Shown piece by piece: positions 25,491 to 34,508 of a stretch of 64,000 nucleotides of DNA. Every line of letters begins with the position of its first letter. Position 1 is the stretch's first letter. A program made the translations under genes and the position numbers. Origin of the DNA: Enterobacter soli ATCC BAA-2102 (GTDB lineage: Bacteria > Pseudomonadota > Gammaproteobacteria > Enterobacterales > Enterobacteriaceae); contig NZ_LXES01000051.1 of assembly GCF_001654845.1 (NCBI RefSeq), positions 1 through 64,000 on the forward strand, read 5' to 3'. The notes under the pieces were generated by a model. The model had not been told where the DNA came from. It saw nothing but the letters and a program-made list of their open reading frames with translations, and made no database searches.

Positions 25491-26639
25491 TTATTGCAAT
25501 TGCTGTTGCCTTTCAGCCTGACGGTTCCAGACTAACGCGCCGCCGATAAACAGCGCAATACCCGCAAGCCCTAACGCAGGCTCCAGCTGATGCAAAATCC
25601 AGGTCGATAATGCCGAGGTCACCGGGCCAACAAGTTGCCCGACCGCATAGCCTGTGGTGAGCAGCCCGGCCATATAACGCGTATGCTGAGGTGCCAGTTC
25701 CCGGCCATACAACAGAGAAAGCTGAACGGCACACAGGAACCCGCCGCCCACCAGCAATCCGCCCAGCAATAACCCCGCGATACCCGGCACCAGCCAGGCC
25801 GCCAATACACCGACACCCTGCAACCACAGCACAACGGCCAGCCTGCGGTTAGACGATGAGAAGTGACGCAGCATAATGCTGAGCCCAATCCCCACCACGG
25901 ATGCCGCGCCAAAGAGCGGCCAGACAAACTGTGCAAACAGGCTGCCCGGGAAACGCGTGACCGCCATTTGCGATAGAAATGTCGCCGGGAGGATATACCC
26001 AAAGCCCGCCAGACTATAGCTCCAGACCAGACGCCGCAGATTGGTGGTCAGTACCAGCGGTTCAGGCGCCGTCTCAGGGCGGTGAAGCTGGCCGCCGCGG
26101 GGAAGATAGCGCGCCACCAGCGTCACCAGGATCAACGCCAGTACGCCATAAATCTGCCATGCGGCACCCGCCGGGATCGCCCTGCTTTGAATATAGACCG
26201 CCAGCAAGCCGCTGAGGGCGATACCCGCGCCCGGCCCGGCAAACACCGCCGCACTCAGCCCAGGTTTACCCAGATAACCCAGCCGCTCGTTGGTCCACGC
26301 GGCAATGAGCACCATTGACCAGCCGCTCATGCAACCGATAGCAAACCGCAGCACGCCGTGAACAAGGGCATTATCCGCAACGGCCGACAGCAACGTCAGC
26401 GCAACTGCGCCAGTAATGCCGACCCAGAGCCGCAGCTCAACGAAACGATGCGCTCGCATGGCATCCCAGGCCCCAGCCAGATAGCCGAGGTAGTTCATCG
26501 CCGCCACCAGCCCGGCGCTCGTCAGCGTAAGTTGTCCGTCCGCAATCATCAGCGGCACCTGCGGGGTGAAGGCGAAGCGCCCAATCCCCATCGCAACGAC
26601 CAGAACGACAAATCCGCTGAGCGCAATACGCAGCGCCAT
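25491..26639 (-). CDS. YbfB/YjiJ-family MFS transporter
   Basis: Transporter of 382 aa from the ATG at 26639, which has GGAG five bases upstream; a GTG at 26645 is possible. Twelve hydrophobic segments; GIGRFAFTPQVPLMI, GLVAAMNYLGYLAGA and FAGPGAGIALSG are typical of the YbfB/YjiJ (DUF1228) subgroup. Substrate unknown. In K-12 folE and yeiG are adjacent, so this gene is an accessory insertion here, with base composition like its neighbours. It is divergent from yeiG. Confidence 0.87.
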   Translation of the reverse strand: MALRIALSGFVVLVVAMGIGRFAFTPQVPLMIADGQLTLTSAGLVAAMNYLGYLAGAWDAMRAHRFVELRLWVGITGAVALTLLSAVADNALVHGVLRFAIGCMSGWSMVLIAAWTNERLGYLGKPGLSAAVFAGPGAGIALSGLLAVYIQSRAIPAGAAWQIYGVLALILVTLVARYLPRGGQLHRPETAPEPLVLTTNLRRLVWSYSLAGFGYILPATFLSQMAVTRFPGSLFAQFVWPLFGAASVVGIGLSIMLRHFSSSNRRLAVVLWLQGVGVLAAWLVPGIAGLLLGGLLVGGGFLCAVQLSLLYGRELAPQHTRYMAGLLTTGYAVGQLVGPVTSALSTWILHQLEPALGLAGIALFIGGALVWNRQAERQQQLQ

Positions 26640-26776
26640 GACCACTCCAATTGTTAAAAATAAGTTAATTTATGATGCAGTATCTTGCCGCTAAGCGGAA
26701 GTGAAAGTTACTCACAGGTAAATGAAAACTCTGTATTATGGGTTTAATGAATATCACTTCGTATAAGGAGCCTTGC

Positions 26777-27613
26777 ATGGAACTGCTCGAAGAGCACCGT
26801 TGTTTTGAAGGTCGACAGCAGCGCTGGCGGCACGACTCCACCGTACTGAACTGCGCCATGACGTTCAGCATTTTCCTGCCACCTACAGAAGAAGGAGCGA
26901 AACCACCCGTTCTTTTCTGGCTGTCGGGTTTAACCTGTAACGACGAAAACTTCACCACCAAAGCGGGTGCGCAGCGCATTGCTGCTGAACTGGGCATTGC
27001 CCTGGTGATGCCGGACACCAGCCCGCGCGGTGAGGATGTTGCCGATGACGCCGGATACGACTTAGGCAAAGGCGCAGGCTTCTATCTGAACGCCACCGAG
27101 CAGCCGTGGGCCAGTCATTACCGCATGTATGATTATGTCCGTGATGAGCTGCCGGCATTGATTCAGGCCGAGTTTGCGGTCAGCGACCGTTGCGCTATCA
27201 GCGGTCATTCGATGGGCGGACACGGCGCGCTGATCATGGCGCTGAAAAATCCAGGTAAGTTCACCAGCGTTTCAGCATTTGCACCCATTGTGAACCCAAC
27301 GCACGTGCCGTGGGGGCAGAAAGCCTTTACGCACTATCTCGGGAATGATGCCGAAAAATGGCAGGCATGGGATAGCTGTGCACTGCTGCTAGCCAGCAAT
27401 GCTGAAGATGCGATCCCGACGCTTATCGATCAGGGTGATGCCGATCAGTTCCTGGCCGGACAGCTACAGCCTGCGGTGTTTGCTGAAGCAGCACGCCAGA
27501 AAGACTGGCCGCTGACGCTGCGTATTCAGCCTGGGTACGATCACAGCTATTACTTTATTGCGTCCTTTATTGAGGATCATCTCCGCTTCCATGCAGAGCA
27601 TTTGTTCGGATAA
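26777..27613 (+). CDS. yeiG: S-formylglutathione hydrolase YeiG
   Basis: Esterase of 278 aa, same length as E. coli YeiG, releasing formate and glutathione from S-formylglutathione in formaldehyde detoxification. Alpha/beta-hydrolase fold with nucleophile Ser145 in SGHSMGG and the His in GYDHSYYF near the C-terminus. The ATG at 26777 follows AAGGAG; an earlier in-frame start at 26738 is unlikely. The repeat-terminator element at 27649-27715 follows. Confidence 0.96.
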   Translation: MELLEEHRCFEGRQQRWRHDSTVLNCAMTFSIFLPPTEEGAKPPVLFWLSGLTCNDENFTTKAGAQRIAAELGIALVMPDTSPRGEDVADDAGYDLGKGAGFYLNATEQPWASHYRMYDYVRDELPALIQAEFAVSDRCAISGHSMGGHGALIMALKNPGKFTSVSAFAPIVNPTHVPWGQKAFTHYLGNDAEKWQAWDSCALLLASNAEDAIPTLIDQGDADQFLAGQLQPAVFAEAARQKDWPLTLRIQPGYDHSYYFIASFIEDHLRFHAEHLFG

Positions 27614-27648
27614 GTGCGGCTACGTGCGCGCTGATGCCCTCACCCTGG

Positions 27649-27715
27649 CCCTCTCCCACAGGGAGAGGGAACAAACACTAAAAACGGCAACTTCCGTTGC
27701 CGTTTTGCTTTTACC
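27649..27715. terminator. Repeat hairpin plus terminator between yeiG and cirA
   Basis: CCCTCTCCC/GGGAGAGGG (27649-27657 and 27661-27669) forms a 9-bp hairpin. It is followed by a terminator with 11-bp arms AAAACGGCAAC and complement (27681-27691, 27696-27706), A- and T-flanked and so usable by both convergent genes. The right part is a near copy of 3-57. Confidence 0.82.
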
Positions 27716-27724
27716 CTGGCGACA

Positions 27725-29695
27725 TCAGAACTTATAATCCACGCCCACAAAGTAACGGCGACCATCTTCCGTGTAGCTGTAATCGTCACGGCTCAGATCT
27801 TTATCCAGCAGGTTCTGCACGCCGGCACGCAGCTTCACGCTTTTCGTTGCCTGCCATGCCGCGCCGGTGTTCCAGATAACATAGCCACCCGGTGTCGCTT
27901 CGCCCGATGTCAGCGCACGCTTCTCACCGGTGTAGTTCCCCTGCACATAGAACGACCAGTCCTGCGTTGCCTTCCAGTCAACGGTACCATTGGCGGTGTG
28001 GAACGGCAGTTCAGACAACGGTTTATTACCGCCGTTGCTGATATCCCGGCCATCGTTATAGGTGTAGTTCAGCGTCACTTTCCAGTCTTCTGCCACCGGG
28101 AACTTCAGCTCTGTTTCTACCCCACGGATACGGGCCTTGTTGACGTTGTAATAACGGAAAATAGGTTCGCCGTCGGCGTTCAGCCCGACATAGTTCGGGT
28201 AGCTCTGAGCCTGATTGACGTTAGCCGTACGGCTGATACTGATCCGATCATCCACGTCGTTCTGGAACGTGGTAATGCTGGCCTGCACGCCTTCTAACCA
28301 GCCCTCTTCTCCGCTGTAGTACAGCCCGAGCTCGAAGCTTTCGCTGGTTTCCGGTTTCAGGTCCGGGTTACCCACAATTTCACAGGCGCCACGGCATGAA
28401 CCCGTCACCCAGTCCGGGCTAAGTTGCAGGAGCGATGGCGCTTTAAATGCGGTTGCCCAGCCCCCTTTCACCGTAACGGTATCGGTCGCGTTGTAGACCA
28501 GATAGGCACGCGGGCTCCAGTGATCGCCGTAGGTTTCATGGTCATCCATACGGATGCCGGTGGTCAGCGCCAGCGGTTCAAAGATGCGCCATTCGTCTTC
28601 CAGGAAGAGCGCATACTGGCTCGCAGACGTCGCGCTGCTGGAGCCGCCCGTCAGGTTAACCGGATCCTTCAGCTTGTCGTGACGCCACTCCCCGCCGAAG
28701 GTCAGAAACTGGTTGATCTCAGACAGCGGCAACACGTATTTACCGTCAACAGAATTGCTTTCGGACGTGATAGTGCCTGTGTTCCCCGGGTTCTTGTTAT
28801 CTACTTTTTCGCCGTAGAATTTGAGCTCGCTATTGCCCATCCCCCAGCGGCCATTGTGGCTCAGGGAGTAGTTTTGGCGCTCCAGGCGGTTTTGGTCCAG
28901 CGAGTCGGAGTCACGATCCTGGCGATCGAAACCATAGCCCGCGGTGAAGTCATGATTTTCATTTGGCGTCCAGGCGAACTCAACGTTGGCATCGCGGCTG
29001 GTGAAGCCCTCAATACGCGGCGTTTCCCCGGAGGCAGACGTGGAAGATTCTTGCTGGTCGTCTTTTTCACGCTTAGACAGGCTACCGTAGGCTTTCAGCC
29101 CCAGAACGCCGTCCACCAGTGGACCACTGGTATAGAACTGGCCGTTGTAGGTGTCACCACGATCGCGGTGTTCCTGAATAGTGGAATCCGCACTCAGGGT
29201 TCCCGTCCATTTCTGGCCGATTTTTTTGGTGATGATGTTCACCACCCCACCGAGGGCGTCGGAGCCATACAGCGAAGACATCGGCCCGCGCACCACTTCG
29301 ATGCGCTCGATGGCATCCACCGGTACCCAGTTCAGGTCAAAATCGTTGTGACGGAAAACCGCATTGCGGGAGTTCACGCGTTTTCCATCGACCAGGATCA
29401 GCGTGTAGCTGCTGTCCAGGCCACGGATGCTGACCCCTTTACGGTTATCCCCTTCGTTGGTGAGCTGCACGCCTGGCACGTCCTGTAACACATCTTTCAG
29501 GTTCTGGACGGGTTTACGCTGCAAATCTTCCTGAGTAATTACGCTGATACTGGCCGGGGCATCTTTCAGGTTTTGCTCGGTAGCGGCGGCCGTCACCACC
29601 ATTGTGTCGCCGGATTCGGCTGCGATGACAGGCAGTGCCAGGGACATTGCGGACGCACAAAGTCCTCCCCTGACGAAGGGATTTAACCTAAACAT
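27725..29695 (-). CDS. cirA: TonB-dependent catecholate siderophore and colicin I receptor CirA
   Basis: Outer membrane receptor of 656 aa (E. coli 663). Signal peptide ends near VIA/AESGD (residue 26), followed by a TonB box (DTMVVTA), the plug domain (about 40-165, with RGLDSSYTLILVDGKR and RGPMSSLYGSDALGGVVNI) and a 22-strand barrel ending in aromatic Phe (FVGVDYKF). It takes up catecholate iron complexes; in E. coli it is also the colicin Ia/Ib and cefiderocol entry route. A Fur-like box lies upstream. Confidence 0.96.
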   Translation of the reverse strand: MFRLNPFVRGGLCASAMSLALPVIAAESGDTMVVTAAATEQNLKDAPASISVITQEDLQRKPVQNLKDVLQDVPGVQLTNEGDNRKGVSIRGLDSSYTLILVDGKRVNSRNAVFRHNDFDLNWVPVDAIERIEVVRGPMSSLYGSDALGGVVNIITKKIGQKWTGTLSADSTIQEHRDRGDTYNGQFYTSGPLVDGVLGLKAYGSLSKREKDDQQESSTSASGETPRIEGFTSRDANVEFAWTPNENHDFTAGYGFDRQDRDSDSLDQNRLERQNYSLSHNGRWGMGNSELKFYGEKVDNKNPGNTGTITSESNSVDGKYVLPLSEINQFLTFGGEWRHDKLKDPVNLTGGSSSATSASQYALFLEDEWRIFEPLALTTGIRMDDHETYGDHWSPRAYLVYNATDTVTVKGGWATAFKAPSLLQLSPDWVTGSCRGACEIVGNPDLKPETSESFELGLYYSGEEGWLEGVQASITTFQNDVDDRISISRTANVNQAQSYPNYVGLNADGEPIFRYYNVNKARIRGVETELKFPVAEDWKVTLNYTYNDGRDISNGGNKPLSELPFHTANGTVDWKATQDWSFYVQGNYTGEKRALTSGEATPGGYVIWNTGAAWQATKSVKLRAGVQNLLDKDLSRDDYSYTEDGRRYFVGVDYKF

Positions 29696-29815
29696 TCCAT
29701 ATCTCCATGAGGTAACTACAACTAAATCAAATAATTATTGCTCGCAATGCCTTGCTGCCCGCCTGCATCTCCGGCTGGTCGGGTTCCTGCTTATTTTTCG
29801 TAACGATAAAGCAAA

Positions 29816-29830
29816 CGATAACTATTATCA
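29816..29830 (-). promoter_or_regulatory. Fur-like box before cirA
   Basis: Minus strand TGATAATAGTTATCG matches the 7-1-7 Fur core TGATAATnATTATCA at 12 of 14 positions, about 120 bp upstream of cirA. Iron repression of cirA is known in E. coli. Confidence 0.68.
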
Positions 29831-29879
29831 ATTTAATTGTTAAGAAATATATCTGTTCTTCATAATGTGGAGATAAAAA

Positions 29880-29901
29880 AACCCGCTCGGTTGAGCGGGT
29901 T
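29880..29901 (-). terminator. lysP terminator
   Basis: AACCCGCTC with complement and GGTT loop, followed by seven T on the minus strand, 18 bp beyond the lysP stop. Confidence 0.9.
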
Positions 29902-29919
29902 AAAAGAGAGGAAGTGCGA

Positions 29920-31389
29920 TTATTTTTTAAATCGTTCCGGGAAATCCATTTCGCTGTAGCGAACGAATTGGGTTCCTTTCGTCAGTTTGTAACCAAACCA
30001 GATGACCAGGAACAGCGGGATACCAATGTATGTGGCCGTTACTGCGCCCCAGTCAATGGTGTCCGCAAGGAAGGCTTCATAGTTCTGACCAAGGGTAATA
30101 ATCAGGCACAGAATGAAAGCGAAAATCGGCCCCAGCGGGAAGAAACCTGAACGGTACGGCAGGTTGTTAATGTCATGACCCTGCATCACGTACCCGCGAC
30201 GGAAGCGGTAGTGGCTGATAGCAATCCCCAGCCAGGCGATGAAGCCCGTCATACCGGAGGTGTTAAGCAGCCACAGGTAGACCGTCTGGTTACCAAACAT
30301 CGAGGTCAGGAAGCACAGACCCGCAATCACGGTGGTGGCATACAGCGCGTTACGCGGTACGCCGCCACGGGACAATTTCGCGAAGATGCGCGGCGCTTTA
30401 CCATCGCACGCCAGGGTGTAGAGCATACGGGTTGAGGCGTACATACCTGAGTTACCCGCAGACAGCACCGCGGTCAGGATAACGGCGTTCATCACCGCAG
30501 CCGCAGAGAGCAGACCCGCGTGCTGGAAGACCAGCGTAAACGGACTCACGCTGATGTCTTTCACATCGTTACGCAGCAGGCTCGGATCGGTGTAAGGAAT
30601 GATCAGGCTGATAATCAGAATAGCGAATACATAGAACAGCAGGATACGCCAGAACACCTGACGCACCGCGCGCGGAATGTTCTTCTCTGGATCTTCAGAT
30701 TCACCTGCGGCGATACCGATAAGTTCTGTCCCCTGGAAGGAGAAGCCGACAATCATCGCCACGCCAATCATGGCTGAAAGCCCGCCCGCGAACGGCGCAT
30801 CGCCAATCGACCAGTTGCTCCAGCCCGCAGGTTCAGCACCTTTGAAAATACCGACGATCATTGCCACACCGACAACGATAAAGATAATGACGGTCGCCAC
30901 TTTAATCAGAGAGAACCAGTATTCTGCTTCACCAAAACCGCGAACAGAGATGTAGTTCAGCAGGAAGATGACGCACAGGAAGAGTGCGCTCCAGATCCAG
31001 CCCGGCGTATCCGGGAACCACCAGTTCATGACCAGCTGTGCAGCCACCAGGTCCACGGCAATGGTTACCGCCCAGTTGTACCAGTAGTTCCAGCCCAGCG
31101 CGAAGCCAAAGCCTTCTTCAACGTATTTTTGACCGTAGGTTGAAAACGAACCTGACACGGGCATGTATGCCGCCAGTTCGCCCAGACTGGTCATCAGGAA
31201 GTACACCATCAGGCCAATCAGGATATAAGAAAAGAGTGCCCCACCCGGGCCTGCCGCGGAAATCGTTGCGCCAGAGGCAACGAAAAGACCTGTACCGATA
31301 GAACCGCCGATGGCGATCATCGTCAGGTGACGCGCCTTAAGTTCGCGACGTAGCGCGGGCGCTTCTGTGGTTTTAATTTCTGAAACCAT
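29920..31389 (-). CDS. lysP: Lysine-specific permease LysP
   Basis: APC-family proton symporter of 489 aa, same length as in E. coli, with 12 membrane spans starting with MIAIGGSIGTGLFVASG (about 24-40). It imports lysine and in E. coli also senses it together with CadC. It is located between cirA and yeiE as in K-12, probably monocistronic, with its own terminator at 29880-29901. Confidence 0.97.
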   Translation of the reverse strand: MVSEIKTTEAPALRRELKARHLTMIAIGGSIGTGLFVASGATISAAGPGGALFSYILIGLMVYFLMTSLGELAAYMPVSGSFSTYGQKYVEEGFGFALGWNYWYNWAVTIAVDLVAAQLVMNWWFPDTPGWIWSALFLCVIFLLNYISVRGFGEAEYWFSLIKVATVIIFIVVGVAMIVGIFKGAEPAGWSNWSIGDAPFAGGLSAMIGVAMIVGFSFQGTELIGIAAGESEDPEKNIPRAVRQVFWRILLFYVFAILIISLIIPYTDPSLLRNDVKDISVSPFTLVFQHAGLLSAAAVMNAVILTAVLSAGNSGMYASTRMLYTLACDGKAPRIFAKLSRGGVPRNALYATTVIAGLCFLTSMFGNQTVYLWLLNTSGMTGFIAWLGIAISHYRFRRGYVMQGHDINNLPYRSGFFPLGPIFAFILCLIITLGQNYEAFLADTIDWGAVTATYIGIPLFLVIWFGYKLTKGTQFVRYSEMDFPERFKK

Positions 31390-31572
31390 GTGAAAATGCT
31401 GTCCATTTAATAAATGAGGCGCGATTGTAACAGACGATAAGCGTTCCTTCTGGCAGAAATGCCCAGTTATAAGAGAGCTTCATGACTCGGCCTGGATTAT
31501 AAGTAACGCAGAAAAAGGCAGGATAAAAAGAGGCCCATCCCCGGCCCGCGACGCGTCACCGGGGAGAGAAAT

Positions 31573-32439
31573 TCAGATTTCGCAGTAACGCAGAAAACGC
31601 TGGAGCGAGCTGGAAAGATGCTTCTGGCGATGGTGAATGCACCACAGGGTTCGCACCAGTTTAGGCAGCGGCACCGGAATTTCGACCAGAGTGCCGGATT
31701 CGAGCTGTTCCGCAATCACGCGACGGGAGAGGCAGCTGATCCCTAATCCGTGGCGCACCGCGTGTTTGATCGCCTCGGAATTCCCAAGCTCCATTCCCAG
31801 CTGAAACTGCGGCAGATGGGATAACAGCAGGTAATCAACAATTTCGCGCGTCCCGGAGCCGTGTTCACGTAAGATCCACTGCGCCTGGGCCAGGCGATCC
31901 AGGGTTACCTCTCCTTCTAATAAAGAAGAAGCAGGAGACGCAAATACCACCAACTCATCTTCCAGCCAGGGTTCAGCAATCACATCCACGTTATGACAGG
32001 GTCCTTCGATAAGACCAATGTCCACGCGGAAATCGATCACCGCATTAATCACATCCTGACTGTTTCCCACGCTCATCTCCAACGGCAAAGTGGGGAAATC
32101 ACGGCGATAGCGGGCAATCACTTCCGGGAGAATGTAGTTACCAATGGTACTGCTGGCGTAAACGCGGATCGCGCCGTTGTCTTCGCGGAACAGCAGCTCG
32201 ATTTCTGTTGCCTGTTCCAGTAACGCCAGCGCGCGCGGATAAAGCAGACGGCCGTGTTCGTTCACCACCAGGCGCTTCCCTACCCTGTCGAAGAGCTGAA
32301 CGCCAAGCTGCCCTTCAAGATCGGTCAACGCTGCACTGACCGCAGACTGAGACAAAGCCAGCATCTGCGAAGCCTGGGTTGTTGACCCGCTTTTCAGCAC
32401 TTCGGCAAAAACTTCCAGCTGACGCAATGTAATGTGCAT
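31573..32439 (-). CDS. yeiE: LysR-family regulator YeiE
   Basis: Regulator of 288 aa (E. coli 293). The N-terminal winged helix-turn-helix has HITLRQLEVFAEVLKSGSTT and LSQSAVSAALTDLEGQLG; an inducer-binding domain follows (about 90-288). YeiE homologues have been linked to sulfite sensing and motility in enterobacteria. It diverges from yeiH across 98 bp with a dyad at 32453-32471, the usual LysR arrangement for autoregulation and control of the neighbour. Confidence 0.94.
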   Translation of the reverse strand: MHITLRQLEVFAEVLKSGSTTQASQMLALSQSAVSAALTDLEGQLGVQLFDRVGKRLVVNEHGRLLYPRALALLEQATEIELLFREDNGAIRVYASSTIGNYILPEVIARYRRDFPTLPLEMSVGNSQDVINAVIDFRVDIGLIEGPCHNVDVIAEPWLEDELVVFASPASSLLEGEVTLDRLAQAQWILREHGSGTREIVDYLLLSHLPQFQLGMELGNSEAIKHAVRHGLGISCLSRRVIAEQLESGTLVEIPVPLPKLVRTLWCIHHRQKHLSSSLQRFLRYCEI

Positions 32440-32452
32440 GGTTGCTTACCAC

Positions 32453-32471
32453 TTATAAAGATTAATTATAA
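32453..32471. promoter_or_regulatory. Candidate YeiE operator
   Basis: TTATAA-N7-TTATAA, an interrupted dyad in the short AT-rich divergent region between yeiE and yeiH. LysR regulators commonly bind T-N11-A dyads in such positions. Confidence 0.45.
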
Positions 32472-32537
32472 ATATATAATCAATTTTATTTTTAAGCCAG
32501 ACAGCCGTAACCTTTTAGCCAGAGAAAGGAGAAGGTT

Positions 32538-33584
32538 ATGACAGAACTCACCCTACAGAATCATCGTACAGTGTGGCACTTCGTGCCCGGTCTTGCGCTC
32601 AGTGCCGTTATCACTGGCGTGGCATTATGGGGCGGCAGTATTCCGGCGGTTGCTGGCGCAGGTTTCAGCGCATTAACGCTGGCCATTTTGCTTGGTATGG
32701 TCGTCGGGAATACCGTCTACCCGCATATCTGGAAATCCTGCGATGGCGGCGTTATCTTCGCCAAACAACATCTGCTGCGCCTCGGGATCATCCTTTATGG
32801 CTTCCGCCTGACCTTTTCGCAGATTGCGGATGTCGGCGTCAGTGGTATCGCCATCGATGTGCTCACGCTGACCAGCACCTTTTTACTGGCCTGCTTTATC
32901 GGGCAGAAAGTTTTCGGGCTGGATAAACAGACCAGCTGGCTTATCGGTGCGGGCAGCAGTATTTGTGGTGCCGCCGCTGTGCTGGCAACCGAGCCAGTGG
33001 TTAAGGCTGAATCCAGCAAAGTGACCGTGGCCGTGGCGACCGTTGTTATCTTCGGTACGCTGGCGATATTCCTCTATCCGGCCATGTATCCGCTGGTCGC
33101 CCACTGGTTTACGCCTGAAACCTATGGCATCTACATTGGTTCAACTATGCATGAGGTTGCCCAGGTCGTGGCCGCGGGTCATGCCATTAACCCGGATGCA
33201 GAAAACGCGGCGGTGATTGCCAAGATGCTGCGCGTAATGATGCTGGCACCGTTCCTGATTATCCTGGCCGCTCGTGTTAAACAGCTGGCTCCGGCGGGCA
33301 ACAACCAGAAAAGCAAAATCACGATCCCGTGGTTCGCCATTCTGTTCATTGTGGTGGCGGTGTTTAACTCCTTCCATCTGCTGCCTAAAGCCGTGGTTGA
33401 TATGCTGGTTACGCTGGATACGGTTTTACTGGCGATGGCAATGGCGGCGCTGGGTGTCACCACCCACGTTAGCGCACTGAAAAAAGCCGGTGCTAAGCCG
33501 CTGCTGATGGCGCTGGTGCTCTTTATCTGGCTGATTGTGGGCGGCGGTGCAATTAACCTGGTCGTTCACAGTTTGATGGCATAA
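32538..33584 (+). CDS. yeiH: UPF0324 inner membrane protein YeiH
   Basis: Protein of 348 aa (E. coli 349) with about ten hydrophobic segments and the family motifs GAGSSICGAAAVLATEPV (near 134-151) and HEVAQVVAAGHAI. UPF0324 (PSE/YeiH) proteins are putative transporters with unproven substrate; a sulfur compound is suggested only by its divergent regulator YeiE. The start follows AAGGAGAAGG. It reads towards nfo, separated by 64 bp that contain the hairpin at 33599-33641. Confidence 0.93.
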   Translation: MTELTLQNHRTVWHFVPGLALSAVITGVALWGGSIPAVAGAGFSALTLAILLGMVVGNTVYPHIWKSCDGGVIFAKQHLLRLGIILYGFRLTFSQIADVGVSGIAIDVLTLTSTFLLACFIGQKVFGLDKQTSWLIGAGSSICGAAAVLATEPVVKAESSKVTVAVATVVIFGTLAIFLYPAMYPLVAHWFTPETYGIYIGSTMHEVAQVVAAGHAINPDAENAAVIAKMLRVMMLAPFLIILAARVKQLAPAGNNQKSKITIPWFAILFIVVAVFNSFHLLPKAVVDMLVTLDTVLLAMAMAALGVTTHVSALKKAGAKPLLMALVLFIWLIVGGGAINLVVHSLMA

Positions 33585-33598
33585 ACCACCTCGTCCTT

Positions 33599-33641
33599 CT
33601 CCTGTTAACCCGCTATCATAAGCATTTCGGGTTAACAGGAG
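33599..33641 (+). promoter_or_regulatory. Hairpin covering the nfo ribosome binding site
   Basis: CTCCTGTTAACCCG (33599-33612) and its exact 14-nt complement (33628-33641) with a 15-nt loop. The 3' arm ends in AGGAG (33637-33641), the nfo ribosome site, seven bases before its ATG. The loop contains a possible -10, TATCAT (33614-33619), so a transcript starting there would lack the 5' arm and leave the site open. No T-run follows, arguing against a simple terminator. Confidence 0.65.
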
Positions 33642-33648
33642 TTCTTGT

Positions 33649-34506
33649 ATGAAATATGTTGGAGCGCACGTAAGCGCTGCCGGTGGCCTTGCGAATGCCG
33701 CCATTCGTGCTGCTGAAATCGACGCGACCGCTTTCGCTCTGTTCACCAAGAACCAGCGCCAGTGGCGCGCCGCCCCGCTCACCCGTGACGTCATTGATGA
33801 TTTCAAAGCCGCCTGTGAGAAATATCACTTCGGGCCGGGCCAGATCCTTCCCCACGACAGCTATCTGATTAACCTCGGTCATCCGGTTGAAGAGGCACTG
33901 GAGAAATCCCGTGAAGCCTTCCTCGATGAAGTGCAGCGCTGCGAACAGCTTGGCCTGACGCTGCTGAACTTCCACCCGGGCAGCCACCTGACGCAAATAG
34001 ATGAAGATGCTTGCCTGGCGCGGATTGCGGAATCCATCAACATTACGCTGGATAAAACCAAAGGCGTGACGGCGGTTATCGAAAATACCGCCGGTCAGGG
34101 CAGTAACCTCGGGTTTAAGTTCGAGCATCTGGCGGCCATTATCGACGGCGTGGAAGACAAGACTCGCGTCGGTGTGTGCATTGATACCTGCCACGCCTTC
34201 GCTGCCGGTTACGATCTACGCACTCTCGAAGAGACCCAAAAGACCTTCGACGAATTCGAGCGCATTGTCGGCTTTAAATACCTGCGCGGGATGCACTTAA
34301 ACGATGCCAAAAGCGCCTTTGGCAGCCGCGTTGACCGCCATCACAGTCTGGGCGAAGGCAATATCGGTCATGACGCTTTCCGTTTTATTATGCAGGACGC
34401 CCGGTTTGATGGTGTCCCGATGGTGCTGGAAACCATTAACCCGGATATCTGGGCAGAAGAGATATCCTGGCTGAAAGCACAGCAGACTGATAAGGCGGTT
34501 GCGTAA
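33649..34506 (+). CDS. nfo: Endonuclease IV
   Basis: AP endonuclease of 285 aa, same length as E. coli Nfo, cutting 5' of abasic sites in base excision repair. TIM barrel with a trinuclear zinc site; zinc ligands occur in LPHDSYLINLG, NFHPGSH, VIENTAGQG, CIDTCHAF, GMHLNDAK, VDRHHSLGEG and VLETIN. In E. coli nfo is induced by SoxRS. yeiI follows after 2 bp, so the two are cotranscribed. The ribosome site lies in a hairpin. Confidence 0.97.
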   Translation: MKYVGAHVSAAGGLANAAIRAAEIDATAFALFTKNQRQWRAAPLTRDVIDDFKAACEKYHFGPGQILPHDSYLINLGHPVEEALEKSREAFLDEVQRCEQLGLTLLNFHPGSHLTQIDEDACLARIAESINITLDKTKGVTAVIENTAGQGSNLGFKFEHLAAIIDGVEDKTRVGVCIDTCHAFAAGYDLRTLEETQKTFDEFERIVGFKYLRGMHLNDAKSAFGSRVDRHHSLGEGNIGHDAFRFIMQDARFDGVPMVLETINPDIWAEEISWLKAQQTDKAVA

Positions 34507-34508
34507 TA

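Noticed and set aside
28424..29488. Long plus-strand frame opposite cirA
   Set aside because: Antisense shadow of a complete TonB-dependent receptor; no ribosome site and no family resemblance.
33599..33641. Simple rho-independent terminator for yeiH
   Set aside because: No T-run follows the stem on the plus strand, and the 3' arm overlaps the nfo ribosome site.
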